Shown here one piece after another: positions 25,851-35,037 of a stretch of DNA of 64,000 nucleotides. Numbering within the stretch: position 1 is the stretch's first letter; every line of letters begins with the position of its first letter. The DNA is from Bog-473 sp963777485. Lineage in GTDB: Bacteria > Actinomycetota > Acidimicrobiia > Acidimicrobiales > RAAP-2. The DNA lies in the NCBI GenBank assembly GCA_963777485.1, contig CAVZQP010000001.1:1116001-1180000 (forward strand), written 5' to 3'. The notes beneath the pieces were generated by a model. It did not search any database, was not told the DNA's origin, and was given only the letters and a program-made list of their open reading frames with translations. The position numbers and the translations under genes were made by a program.

Positions 25851-26242
25851 CAGTTGGCTCCCTCCTGTGACTCGTTCTCTCTCGCTTGGCGTCTCGCCAC
25901 GACAGCGGGCAACTTCTCCTTGCCTGGTCCGGCGGTGATCCGCCAGACGGCGACGCCGATCACGCAGACGCCCAGCACGATGACGACAGCGTACGGCACC
26001 CAGGACCAGTCCCCAGTCAATGCGGTGCCCGTCTCGGTCTGCAGCAGGCGCAGCACGCCGAGCAGGAGCAACAGCATGCCGAATGCGAGGGCGAAGGAGC
26101 CGATGATCCCGAAGCCGAGGAACCGGCCCAAGCCCCTGAGGGGCTCGACGGTCTCCTGCTTGACGTAGTCGACCGTGAGCTGGAACGCGTCGTCGCCGGC
26201 GTGACGCAGCCCGTGGCTGCCGTTATCAGACGGTGGAGTCAT
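25850..26242 (-). CDS. Two-helix membrane protein, holin-superfamily-like topology (130 aa)
   Basis: An N-terminal soluble helix (about 15-38, with VDYVKQETVEPLRG) precedes two membrane helices (about 43-66 and 82-104). A charged Lys/Arg/Glu tail ends it. The topology is like actinobacterial phage-holin-family or DUF1469 proteins, but no firm family match can be made. The ATG at 26242 was chosen because sequence beyond it overlaps the thioesterase gene. It heads the small membrane-protein/trmI operon. Confidence 0.65.
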   Translation of the reverse strand: MTPPSDNGSHGLRHAGDDAFQLTVDYVKQETVEPLRGLGRFLGFGIIGSFALAFGMLLLLLGVLRLLQTETGTALTGDWSWVPYAVVIVLGVCVIGVAVWRITAGPGKEKLPAVVARRQARENESQEGAN

Positions 26243-26321
26243 GTGGCGGACAATCCTTGTGCCTGGGCGGGCGCGGTGCAACAACCCCGAGCGCGCGTTC
26301 GGGCAATCGCAGCATTTCCGC

Positions 26322-26738
26322 TCATTCGCGCTCCTTGAAGATGTAGGTCGAGGTCGCCCGGGCCACGAGGCGCTCGGCGCCGTCTCCGGGCGGGCGCGCC
26401 ACCACACTCGCTTCGACGAAGGCGACGCGGCGACCACCCGAGACCACCTCGGCGGTGCACTCGAGCTCCGAACCGGGGTCCACTGCGGCGAGAAAGCTGA
26501 TCTTCATTTCCGCATTGGAACAGAACACCTTGCGACCCTCGGCGTAGGTCACGGCCGCTGCGCCCATGGACGAGTCGGCGAAGGCACCGATGAAGCCCCC
26601 TTGCATGATCCCGGCAGGGTTGGCGAAACGCTCGTCTGCCTTCATGCGCCAGACACAACGGCCCGGGGTCGCCTTGTCCACGCAGGTCATGCCGAGCGTG
26701 AGGTCGCTGTTCGGCGGCACCTGCATGCGAGAGGCCAT
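26322..26738 (-). CDS. PaaI family hotdog-fold thioesterase
   Basis: A 138-residue acyl-CoA thioesterase-like protein. The hotdog helix reads NPAGIMQGGFIGAFADSSMG, where the usual HGG of PaaI is QGG, as in some 4HBT relatives. EMKISFLAAVDPGSELECTAEV is the central sheet. It is divergent from tkt with a 72-bp gap and precedes the small membrane-protein operon by 79 bp. Confidence 0.85.
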   Translation of the reverse strand: MASRMQVPPNSDLTLGMTCVDKATPGRCVWRMKADERFANPAGIMQGGFIGAFADSSMGAAAVTYAEGRKVFCSNAEMKISFLAAVDPGSELECTAEVVSGGRRVAFVEASVVARPPGDGAERLVARATSTYIFKERE

Positions 26739-26810
26739 GGTCGGGGAATAGTAGGTGAACGCCTGCCGAACGCCGGAGTGGCGAACCGGGAACGGACGTT
26801 AGGGTTGATC

Positions 26811-28847
26811 ATGACGTTGCACAGCTCACCCCCTGTCGTGCAGGACCCCACGCTGGTGGAGCTGGGGATCAACGTGATCCGCGGCCTGGCGATGGACGCC
26901 CCGGAAGAGGCGCACTCGGGGCACTCGGGCACCGCAATGGCGCTGGCGCCACTGGCACACGTGCTGTGGACGCGCATCATGAACTACGACCCGCGCGACC
27001 CGCGGTGGCCCGACCGCGACCGCTTCGTCCTGTCGTGCGGCCACGCCTGTATCTTGCAGTACTCCCTGCTCCACCTCACTGGGTACGACCTCTCGCTCGA
27101 CGACATCCGCCAGTTCCGCCAATGGGGCAGCCGTACCCCGGGTCACCCCGAGGTGCACCACACCGCAGGCATCGAGGTCACGACCGGCCCGCTCGGGCAG
27201 GGGTTCGCGAACGCCGTCGGCATGGCCCTCGCCGAGCGCTGGCTGCGCACCACCTTCGGCCCCGAGGTCTGTGACCACCGCACGTACGTGATGGCCAGTG
27301 ACGGCTGCATCATGGAGGGCATCTCCCACGAGGCGGCCTCGCTCGCCGGCCACCTCGGCCTCGGCCGCCTTCTCGCCGTCTACGACGACAACCACATCAC
27401 GATCGACGGTCCGACCGAGCTCGCCTACAACGACGACCCTGTCAAGCGCTTCGAGGCCTACGGGTGGCGCGTCCGCTACCTCGGTGAAATGGCCAACGAC
27501 GTCGATGGTCTCGAAGCCGCCATCAGGGAAGCGCTCGACGCGCCGTCCGACGGCCCCGACGCCAAGCCGACGCTCCTGGTGCTGCGGAGCCACATCGGGT
27601 GGCCGTCGCCGAAGCTCACTGACACGGCCGAAGCGCACGGCTCCCCCTTCGGCGAGGAGGAGATCAAGGTCACCAAGAAGATCCTCGGCCTCCCGCCCGA
27701 CCAGACATTCTGGGTACCAGACGAGGTACGGAACTTCTACGGGCAGCAGATCGCCCGCGGCGCGCAGGCTCACGCCGAGTGGACGGAGCGCTTCGAGGCA
27801 TGGGACGGCGACCGCACCGCCTGGGACGCGGCGCAAGCCGGTCATGGGCTGCCGGGTTGGGCCCAGGAGCTCCCCTCTTTCGAGACGGGGACCCAGCTCG
27901 CCACCCGCCACGCCGTCAACCAGTGCATCGACGCCACGGTTGGCAAGCTGCCGGGGCTCCTCGCCGGCTCGGCGGACCTGACCGGGAACAACGGCGTGAA
28001 GATGAAGGGAGCAGAGATCCAGGAGAAGGAGTCCCCGGGCGGGACCCAGATCCACTTCGGCATCCGCGAGCACGGCATGGCCGCGCTCATGAACGGCATG
28101 GCGGCGCACAAGGGTGTGCTGCCCGTCGGGGGCACATTCTTCGTATTCTCCGACTACATGCGCCCGGCCGTGCGGCTCGCCGCAATCGGGAGTGCGCACG
28201 TCATCTACTCGTGGACGCACGACTCCATCGGGTTGGGCGAGGACGGGCCGACCCACCAGCCGATCGAGCACCTGGCCTCGCTGCGGGCCATGCCGGGCCT
28301 CAGCCTGATTCGGCCGGCCGACGCCAACGAGACCGCGCAGGCGTGGCGCTTGGCCGTCGAGGCTGAAGGACCGGTAGGCCTGTGTCTGACCCGCCAGAAC
28401 ATCCCCGTGCTGGCCGAGACGGCGGAGCGGGCGCCCGCGGGAGTGGCACGGGGCGCGTACGTTCTCGTCGACCCCGACGGCGGACCCGAGATCGTCCTCG
28501 TCGGCACCGGCAGCGAGGTGCAGCACTGCCTCGGCGCCGCGGTGACGCTCGCCGCGGACGGCGTGCGGGCACGAGTGGTGTCGTTCCCTTCGTGGAACCT
28601 GTTCGAAGAGCAGTCCGATGACTACCGCGCCAGCGTGTTCCCGGCCGGCGTGCCGGTGCTCAGCATCGAGGCCGGCGCCACCTTCGGGTGGGACCGCTAT
28701 GCGGACGACGCCATCGGCATCGACCGCTTCGGGGCGTCCGCGCCCGTCGCGGTCGTGATGGAGAAGTTCGGCTTCACCGCCGACCATGTCGTCGAGCGGG
28801 CTCGCGCACTTTTGGCGCGGCACGCGGCGACCGACGGCCACAGGTGA
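26811..28847 (+). CDS. tkt: Transketolase
   Basis: A 678-residue thiamine-diphosphate enzyme of the pentose phosphate pathway that moves two-carbon units between sugar phosphates. The N-terminal domain has SGHSGTAMALAPLAHVLW and the ThDP/Mg motif SDGCIMEGISHEA. The middle domain has the catalytic glutamate in FGIREHGMAALMNGM and the substrate histidines DGPTHQPIEHLASLR. The ATG at 26811 gives the normal length. It is the first gene of tkt-tal-gnd-pgl-fbiC. Confidence 0.95.
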   Translation: MTLHSSPPVVQDPTLVELGINVIRGLAMDAPEEAHSGHSGTAMALAPLAHVLWTRIMNYDPRDPRWPDRDRFVLSCGHACILQYSLLHLTGYDLSLDDIRQFRQWGSRTPGHPEVHHTAGIEVTTGPLGQGFANAVGMALAERWLRTTFGPEVCDHRTYVMASDGCIMEGISHEAASLAGHLGLGRLLAVYDDNHITIDGPTELAYNDDPVKRFEAYGWRVRYLGEMANDVDGLEAAIREALDAPSDGPDAKPTLLVLRSHIGWPSPKLTDTAEAHGSPFGEEEIKVTKKILGLPPDQTFWVPDEVRNFYGQQIARGAQAHAEWTERFEAWDGDRTAWDAAQAGHGLPGWAQELPSFETGTQLATRHAVNQCIDATVGKLPGLLAGSADLTGNNGVKMKGAEIQEKESPGGTQIHFGIREHGMAALMNGMAAHKGVLPVGGTFFVFSDYMRPAVRLAAIGSAHVIYSWTHDSIGLGEDGPTHQPIEHLASLRAMPGLSLIRPADANETAQAWRLAVEAEGPVGLCLTRQNIPVLAETAERAPAGVARGAYVLVDPDGGPEIVLVGTGSEVQHCLGAAVTLAADGVRARVVSFPSWNLFEEQSDDYRASVFPAGVPVLSIEAGATFGWDRYADDAIGIDRFGASAPVAVVMEKFGFTADHVVERARALLARHAATDGHR

Positions 28848-28894
28848 TCAGCACGAGAGAAGAGATCGAACGGTATGCGAAAGGAGTTGCACCA

Positions 28895-30010
28895 GTGACA
28901 CGACTCCAGGACCTCTACAACATCGGCGGCCAGAGTCCTTGGCTCGACAACCTGCGCCGCGACTGGATCCACGAGGGCCAGCTGGCGAAGTGGATCGAGA
29001 CGGGAGTGCGGGGCATCACGTCCAACCCGACCATCTTGGCCAAGGCGATCTCGGGGCAGGACACCTACGACGCCCAATTCCGGACGCTGATGAAGGACCA
29101 CACCGTCGAAGGTGCGTACTGGGAGATGGCGATAACCGACATCGAGGATGCGCTGACCATGCTCCGGCCGCTCTACGACGACAGCGACCACGAAGACGGC
29201 TATGTCTCGCTCGAGGTCTCCCCCGCCCAGGCCCACGACACCGAGTCGACGGTGAAGTCGGCCCGCGAGCTCCACGAGCGCATCGCACAGCCGAACCTGT
29301 TCGTGAAAGTGCCGGCGACCCGGCAGGGTGTGCCGGCCATCGAGACCATGATCGGCGAGGGCCACAGCATCAACGTCACCCTGATCTTTGGGCTCGACCG
29401 CTACGACGAGGTCATGGAGGCCTACTTGCGCGGCCTCGAGGCGCTCGTGGCGGCCGGACGCGAAGACCACCTGGCGCACGTGGCCAGCGTGGCCTCCTTC
29501 TTCGTCAGCCGGGTCGACACCGAGGTGGACCACCGCCTCGAGAGCCTGGCCGGGGGTGAGGAGGGTGACGCCGCCATTCTCGGCCTGCGTGGATCCGCCG
29601 CGGTGGCCCAGGCGCAGTCTGCCTATCAACATTTCCAGCGGACCTTCAGCGGCGACCGGTGGGAGGCGCTGAGCGAGAAGGGGGCGCGGGTGCAGCGGCC
29701 GCTGTGGGCGTCGACGTCGACCAAGAACCCGAACTACTCGGATCTGCTCTACGTCGACAGCCTCATCGGGCCGGCGACCGTGAACACGATGCCGGAAGGC
29801 ACCCTCTCCGCGTTCGAGGACCACGGGACGCTGAAGCGCACCGTCGACGCCGACCCCGACCATGCAACTCAAGCGCTGGCGCGTTTGAAGGACGCGGGCA
29901 TCGACATGCTCGACGTCGAGCAGACGCTCGAGGACGAAGGCGTGCACAGCTTCGCCAAGTCTTTTGACGAGCTGCTACAGATGCTGACCGACAAGGCCGC
30001 GACGTTCTGA
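28895..30010 (+). CDS. tal: Transaldolase
   Basis: A 371-residue actinobacterial-type transaldolase exchanging dihydroxyacetone units between sedoheptulose-7-phosphate and glyceraldehyde-3-phosphate. Marks: GVRGITSNPTILAKAISG and Lys138 in LFVKVPAT, the Schiff-base lysine. The GTG at 28895 was chosen because AAGGAG lies 8 bp upstream and it gives the family start VTRLQDLYNIGGQSPWLDN. An earlier in-frame GTG at 28844 overlaps the tkt stop but has no such site. Confidence 0.94.
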   Translation: MTRLQDLYNIGGQSPWLDNLRRDWIHEGQLAKWIETGVRGITSNPTILAKAISGQDTYDAQFRTLMKDHTVEGAYWEMAITDIEDALTMLRPLYDDSDHEDGYVSLEVSPAQAHDTESTVKSARELHERIAQPNLFVKVPATRQGVPAIETMIGEGHSINVTLIFGLDRYDEVMEAYLRGLEALVAAGREDHLAHVASVASFFVSRVDTEVDHRLESLAGGEEGDAAILGLRGSAAVAQAQSAYQHFQRTFSGDRWEALSEKGARVQRPLWASTSTKNPNYSDLLYVDSLIGPATVNTMPEGTLSAFEDHGTLKRTVDADPDHATQALARLKDAGIDMLDVEQTLEDEGVHSFAKSFDELLQMLTDKAATF

Positions 30011-30041
30011 TCGCCGGGCTTTCCTACCGAGAGGAGCACGC

Positions 30042-30980
30042 ATGAAGATCGGCATGATCGGCCTGGGCAAGATGGGCGCCAACATGAGCGAGCGCCTGCT
30101 GAAGGGCGGGCACGAGGTGGTCGCCTACGACCTGAGTGCCGACGCGCTCAAACAGGCGGCGTCGAAGGGGGCAGAGACGGCGACGACGCTCGATGAGCTG
30201 ACGGCGAAGCTGAGCCCGCCGCGGGCGGCGTGGGTGATGGTGCCGGCCGGGAAGCCGACGAACGAGACGATCGACGCGCTGGCCGGGCTCTTCGAGAAGG
30301 GCGACGTGATCGTGGACGGGGGCAATTCGAACTTCAACGAGGCGGAGGTCATTGCCGAGCGGCTGGGGAAGAAGGGTGTCGGGTTCGTCGACGCAGGCAC
30401 GTCGGGCGGCGTGTGGGGGCTGACCGAGGGGTACTGCCTCATGGTCGGCGGCACCAAGGAGTCGGTGGCGGTAGTCGAGCCGGCACTGCTGACGCTGGCG
30501 CCCGAGGGCGGGTATGCACACGTCGGGCCGGTCGGCGCCGGGCACTTCGTGAAGATGGTCCACAACGGGATCGAGTACGGGATCATGCAGGCTTACGCCG
30601 AGGGCTTCGAGGTGATGGCCCGCGCCGACGAGTTCAACTTGGACCTGCACGAGATTGCGTCCATCTGGCGCTACGGCTCGGTCGTGCGCAGTTGGCTCCT
30701 GGAACTGGCTGAGCGCGCCTTGCGGCCGGACGCCGGTTTTGAGGGCATCGCGCCGGTGGCGGTGGACTCGGGTGAGGGCCGCTGGACGGCCTTGGAGGCG
30801 ATCAACCGTGGCGTTCCCGCACCGGTGATCGCCACCTCGCTGTTCACCCGCTTCGCCTCGCAGGACAAGGACTCGTTCCAGCTGAAGATGGTCGCCGCGC
30901 TGCGCAACCAATTCGGCGGCCATGCCGTGACGCTCGAGTCGGGTGGACAGGGCATGGAGACCGAGACGCCGGCCCCCTAG
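30042..30980 (+). CDS. gnd: 6-phosphogluconate dehydrogenase, short (GntZ/Gnd2-type)
   Basis: A 312-residue oxidative decarboxylase making ribulose-5-phosphate. The Rossmann nucleotide site is GLGKMGANM at residues 7-15. GGNSNFNEAEV and GAGHFVKMVHNGIEYG carry substrate and catalytic residues, including the general-base lysine. It is the short form of about 300 residues and not the 470-residue E. coli type; short forms are often NAD-dependent. An AGAGGAG ribosome-binding site precedes the ATG. It lies between tal and pgl. Confidence 0.93.
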   Translation: MKIGMIGLGKMGANMSERLLKGGHEVVAYDLSADALKQAASKGAETATTLDELTAKLSPPRAAWVMVPAGKPTNETIDALAGLFEKGDVIVDGGNSNFNEAEVIAERLGKKGVGFVDAGTSGGVWGLTEGYCLMVGGTKESVAVVEPALLTLAPEGGYAHVGPVGAGHFVKMVHNGIEYGIMQAYAEGFEVMARADEFNLDLHEIASIWRYGSVVRSWLLELAERALRPDAGFEGIAPVAVDSGEGRWTALEAINRGVPAPVIATSLFTRFASQDKDSFQLKMVAALRNQFGGHAVTLESGGQGMETETPAP

Positions 30981-30993
30981 GCGAGCCGACGCC

Positions 30994-31671
30994 GTGCTCA
31001 CCCCTGTCGAAGACGTCACTCGCGCGTTCGCTGACGCCGTCATCGAGGCGTTCGCGTCGCGACGCGGACCGCGGTTCGCTCTCGTGCTGTCCGGCGGCCC
31101 GACGGCGCGGGAGTGCTACGAGGTGCTCGCCGAGTCCGGCGGTGTGGACTGGTCGCTCGTCGACGTCTACGTGGGCGACGAGCGGATCGTGCCCCCCGAC
31201 GACGAGGACGCCAACCAGCGGCTGATCCGGGAGGCGCTGCTGGACCGCGTGGGCGGTGCCGGCTCGTTCCGGCCTTGGGACACGACCCTGCCGGTCGCCG
31301 AATGCGTGGCCGCCTACCAGCGGGTGATCGGCGACCTCGTCACGGGGCCCGGGATCGACCTGATCCATCTCGGCATGGGACCCGACGGGCACACGGCGTC
31401 GCTGTTCAAGGGTTCGGCCGCGCTCGATGCGGAACCGGGCGAACTGGTGGCCGCGAACGAGGACCCCAACGGGGTCAACCCCCATCCGCGGCTGACGCTG
31501 ACGCTCCCCGCCATCAACTCGGCACGTCTGGCCGTCTTCACCGTGGCCGGCGCATCCAAAGCCGACGCCGTCGCCTCGCTGTTGCGGGGCGAGGACATCC
31601 CGGCCGCCCGCGTCCACGCCGGTCACACGCTGTGGCTCGTGGATGGTCCGGCCTGCGCCGCCGCCCCCTAG
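30994..31671 (+). CDS. pgl: 6-phosphogluconolactonase
   Basis: A 225-residue DevB/Pgl-type lactonase hydrolysing 6-phosphogluconolactone to 6-phosphogluconate. The family marks are LVLSGGPTARECYEVLAE, VYVGDERIVPPDDEDANQ and LIHLGMGPDGHTASLF. The GTG at 30994 avoids overlap with gnd. It needs a source of lactone, but no zwf/opcA glucose-6-phosphate dehydrogenase gene is next to it; the following gene makes an F420 precursor. Confidence 0.93.
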   Translation: MLTPVEDVTRAFADAVIEAFASRRGPRFALVLSGGPTARECYEVLAESGGVDWSLVDVYVGDERIVPPDDEDANQRLIREALLDRVGGAGSFRPWDTTLPVAECVAAYQRVIGDLVTGPGIDLIHLGMGPDGHTASLFKGSAALDAEPGELVAANEDPNGVNPHPRLTLTLPAINSARLAVFTVAGASKADAVASLLRGEDIPAARVHAGHTLWLVDGPACAAAP

Positions 31672-31681
31672 ATTGGCGCGC

Positions 31682-33976
31682 ATGCTGAGCGACGCCGATC
31701 TCCTCCGTTCGCCGCTGTCCGACCTCACGGCTCTGGCCTGCGTGGTGCGCGACGGTGCCCATGGCAGGCGGGTGACGTTCTCCCCCAAAGTCTTCATCCC
31801 CCTGACGATGCTGTGCCGCGACCGCTGCGGCTACTGCACGTTTGCCAAGGCGCCGGCCCGGCTGGAGTCGCCGTACCTGACACCCGAGGAAGTGCTGACG
31901 GTGGCGCGGGCGGGGCAGGCGGCGGGGTGCCACGAAGCCCTGTTCACGCTGGGCGAACGGCCCGAGCTGCGTTACCCGGTGGCCGCCGAGTGGCTGGCGG
32001 CGAACGGGTACGGGTCCACGGTCGAGTATCTCGCGGCGATGTGCCGGCTCGTGGTCGAAGAGACGGGACTGCTCCCCCACGCGAACGCGGGCGCGCTGTA
32101 CCCGGACGAACTGGCCGCGTTGCGGCCGGTGACCGCGAGCCAGGGCATGATGCTCGAGTCGCTGGCGGAGGGGCTGGCGGCGCACCGGGGCGCGCCGGAC
32201 AAGGAGCCGGCGCGGCGTCTCGCCACGCTCGAAGCGGCGGGCGAGCTGGCGATCCCATTCACGACGGGAATCCTCGTCGGGATCGGCGACACGCGGGCCG
32301 ACCAGCTGGCGACGCTACGGGCGATCGCGGCGTCGCACGCGCGGCATGGCCACGTCCAAGAGGTCATCGTGCAGAACTTCCTCCCGAAGCCAGGAACGGC
32401 GATGTTCAAAGCGGCCCCGTGCCCGGCCGACGACCTCGTGTGGGCGATCGCGGTGGCGCGGCTCGTGCTGCCGCCCGAAGTGCACGTGCAGGCGCCGCCC
32501 AACTTGTCCGACGACCTCGCGCCGCTGCTCGAGGCGGGGATCGACGACTGGGGCGGCGTCTCTCCGGTGACGGCCGACCACGTGAACCCCGAACGGGCGT
32601 GGCCGGCGTTGGGCCTGCTGCGCGAGGCGACCGAAGCTTCCGGGCACACCCTGGCGCCGCGATTGACGGTCTACCCGTCGTTCGCTCTGGAGCCGGTGCG
32701 GTGGTTGGACGAGGCAATGCGGTTCCCGGTGCTCGACGCCTCGGACGCCGAGGGCCTGGCACGCGACGCCACGTGGTGCTCGGGCGGCGAGGAGGCGCCG
32801 CCGGCACTGCTCGACGGCCCGCTGCCGACGGTGCCCATGGCCGGCGGGTCGACAGCCGGTGGAGCGGTGGGCGAGGTCCTCGCCGGCGCGGCACTGGGTC
32901 AAGAGCTCGGACTCGAGGAAATCGTGACCCTCTTCGGGGCGCGTGGTTCGGACGTGCGCCGGGTAGCCGAGGTGGCCGACGACCTGCGCAGCCGGATCGC
33001 AGGCGACGCGGTGACGTACGTCCACAACCGCAACATCAACTACACGAACGTGTGCACGTTCAAGTGCCGGTTCTGCGCGTTCTCAAAGGGCCCCCTCTCG
33101 CTCAACCTGCGCGGTGCGCCCTACCTGCTCGAGCTCGACGAGATCACGCGGCGCGTGGCCGAAGCTGAGGCCGAAGGCGCGACCGAGGTGTGCCTCCAAG
33201 GCGGGATCCACCCGAGCTTCGACGGGGACTACTACCTGCACGTGCTCGAGGCGGTGCGGGAGGCGTCGACGACCATCCACATCCACGGTTTCACCGCACT
33301 GGAGGTGACCGAAGGAGCGCGTCGCTCGGAGGTGCCGCTGGCGGAGTACCTGACCCGCCTGCGCGACGCCGGGCTCAAGACGCTGCCGGGGACGGCGGCC
33401 GAGATCCTGGACGACGAGGTCCGCGCGGTGTTGTGCCCGGACAAGATCTCGACGGACGAGTGGCTCGAAGCGCACCGCACCGCGCACGCCGTGGGACTGC
33501 GCTCCAACGTCACCATCATGTTCGGCTCGGTCGAGCAGCCGGTCAGTTGGGCCCGCCACATCGTGGCGACGCGGGCGCTGCAGCGCGAGACCGGCGGCTT
33601 CACCGAATTCGTGCCGCTGCCCTTCGTCCACATGGCAACCCCGATCTACCTCCAGCGCCGGGCGCGCCGGGGCCCGACCTTCCGCGAGACGCTGCTGATG
33701 CACGCAGTGGGGCGGATCGCCTATGCCGGCGACATCGACAACATCCAGGTGAGCTGGGTGAAGATGGGGGCCGAGGGCTCCCGCCAGGTGCTGCGCGCCG
33801 GCGTCAACGACCTCGGCGGCACGCTCATGGACGAGAACATCTCGCGGGCGGCCGGCGCGCAGCACGGACAGCGCATGGGCGTCGAGGACCTCGAGGCCAT
33901 CGTGGCCCCGCTCGGGCGCCCGCTGGTCCAGCGCTCCACCCTCTACGCGCTCGCCGGGGCGCCGGCGGGCGCGTGA
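31682..33976 (+). CDS. fbiC: FO synthase, fused CofG-CofH (FbiC)
   Basis: A 764-residue bifunctional radical-SAM enzyme making the deazaflavin FO, the core of coenzyme F420, from tyrosine and a ribityl pyrimidine. The CofG half has C45, C49 and C52 (CRDRCGYC) and the CofH half C458, C462 and C465 (CTFKCRFC); both cluster motifs are intact. The ATG at 31682 was preferred over one at 31643 that overlaps pgl. It is tightly packed with pgl (10 bp), and its stop overlaps a GTG that probably starts the next gene. Confidence 0.95.
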   Translation: MLSDADLLRSPLSDLTALACVVRDGAHGRRVTFSPKVFIPLTMLCRDRCGYCTFAKAPARLESPYLTPEEVLTVARAGQAAGCHEALFTLGERPELRYPVAAEWLAANGYGSTVEYLAAMCRLVVEETGLLPHANAGALYPDELAALRPVTASQGMMLESLAEGLAAHRGAPDKEPARRLATLEAAGELAIPFTTGILVGIGDTRADQLATLRAIAASHARHGHVQEVIVQNFLPKPGTAMFKAAPCPADDLVWAIAVARLVLPPEVHVQAPPNLSDDLAPLLEAGIDDWGGVSPVTADHVNPERAWPALGLLREATEASGHTLAPRLTVYPSFALEPVRWLDEAMRFPVLDASDAEGLARDATWCSGGEEAPPALLDGPLPTVPMAGGSTAGGAVGEVLAGAALGQELGLEEIVTLFGARGSDVRRVAEVADDLRSRIAGDAVTYVHNRNINYTNVCTFKCRFCAFSKGPLSLNLRGAPYLLELDEITRRVAEAEAEGATEVCLQGGIHPSFDGDYYLHVLEAVREASTTIHIHGFTALEVTEGARRSEVPLAEYLTRLRDAGLKTLPGTAAEILDDEVRAVLCPDKISTDEWLEAHRTAHAVGLRSNVTIMFGSVEQPVSWARHIVATRALQRETGGFTEFVPLPFVHMATPIYLQRRARRGPTFRETLLMHAVGRIAYAGDIDNIQVSWVKMGAEGSRQVLRAGVNDLGGTLMDENISRAAGAQHGQRMGVEDLEAIVAPLGRPLVQRSTLYALAGAPAGA

Positions 33977-34079
33977 GCGACGCCGCCGACGGGGCGGACA
34001 AGGGGCGCGCGAGCACGCCTTCGAGGACCTGTTCGAAGACCGGCCGCTCTCCCCCGCCCAGGCGCGCGAGCTCGCGGCG

Positions 34080-35006
34080 ATGATCGGCACGCTCGACGAC
34101 ATGGCCCGCGAGAGCACCTCGGTGGGCGACCTGAAGATCGCCAGCGCCGCGCTGGGTGAGATGGCCGAGGCCTTCCGGGTGTTCCGGCCCTACCGGCATG
34201 TACGCAAGATCACCATGTTCGGCTCGGCGCGCACGAAGCCCGAGGACCCCGTCTACATCCTCGCCCGCGACCTGGCGGCGAAACTTGCGGCGGCCGACTG
34301 GATGGTGGTGACGGGCGCGGGGCCGGGCATCATGGCGGCCGGGCTCGAGGGTGCCGGCCGAGAGCATGCGTTCGGCGTCAACATCCGTCTCCCCCACGAG
34401 GACGAGGCGAACCCCTTCATCGCGCAGGACCCGAAGCTGGTCGAGATGCGCTACTTCTTCACCCGCAAGTTGATGCTGATCAAGGAGTCGCACGCCTACG
34501 CGATCCTCCCCGGCGGCTTCGGCACCCAGGACGAGGCCTTCGAGCTCCTGACGCTGCTGCAGACGGGGAAGGCCGAGCCCGCGCCGGTCGTGATGGTGGA
34601 GACGCCGGGCGGCACCTACTGGCACACCTGGCTGCGCTTCTTGACGGAGGAGGCCATCGGTGCCGGGTGGGTCTCACCGGAGGACACCGCCCTCTTCAAG
34701 GTCACGAACACCATGGAGGAGGCGAGCGCGGAGGTCCTGGGCTTCTACCGCAACTATCACTCGATCCGCTGGGTCGGCGACCTGCTCGTGCTGCGGGTGC
34801 AGACGCAGCCGAGCAAAGCGGAGCTGGCCGACCTCAACGCGCGCTTCGGCGACATCGTGGCCCAGGGCAGCATCCGCACGGCCTCTCCCTTCCCGCCCGA
34901 GCGCAACGACCACCCCGACCTCCCCCGGCTCGCCTTCCGCTTCGACCGCTTCCACTACGCCCGGTTGCGGATGCTGATCGACGCCATAAACGAGTGCAGC
35001 GGGTGA
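34080..35006 (+). CDS. LOG/TIGR00730 Rossmann-fold protein, 5' end frame-broken
   Basis: At least 308 residues of a lysine-decarboxylase-like/LOG-family protein; some members are cytokinin riboside 5'-monophosphate phosphoribohydrolases. The family motif LPGGFGTQDEAFE is present, as are MFGSARTKPEDPVY and VVTGAGPGIMAAG. The frame before 34080 also reads as protein (HAFEDLFEDRPLSPAQAREL). A GTG at 33973 overlapping the fbiC stop would start it, but one base is missing, probably in the G-run at 34002-34005. The intact part is given here. Confidence 0.82.
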   Translation: MIGTLDDMARESTSVGDLKIASAALGEMAEAFRVFRPYRHVRKITMFGSARTKPEDPVYILARDLAAKLAAADWMVVTGAGPGIMAAGLEGAGREHAFGVNIRLPHEDEANPFIAQDPKLVEMRYFFTRKLMLIKESHAYAILPGGFGTQDEAFELLTLLQTGKAEPAPVVMVETPGGTYWHTWLRFLTEEAIGAGWVSPEDTALFKVTNTMEEASAEVLGFYRNYHSIRWVGDLLVLRVQTQPSKAELADLNARFGDIVAQGSIRTASPFPPERNDHPDLPRLAFRFDRFHYARLRMLIDAINECSG

Positions 35007-35037
35007 CATCCGCCTCTTGAGGGTTACCGTTGCGCGC

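Noticed and set aside
26826..28841. Long minus-strand frame opposite transketolase
   Set aside because: Shadow of tkt with low-complexity translation and no domain.
28697..29947. Minus-strand frame opposite transaldolase
   Set aside because: Shadow of tal; no recognisable motifs.
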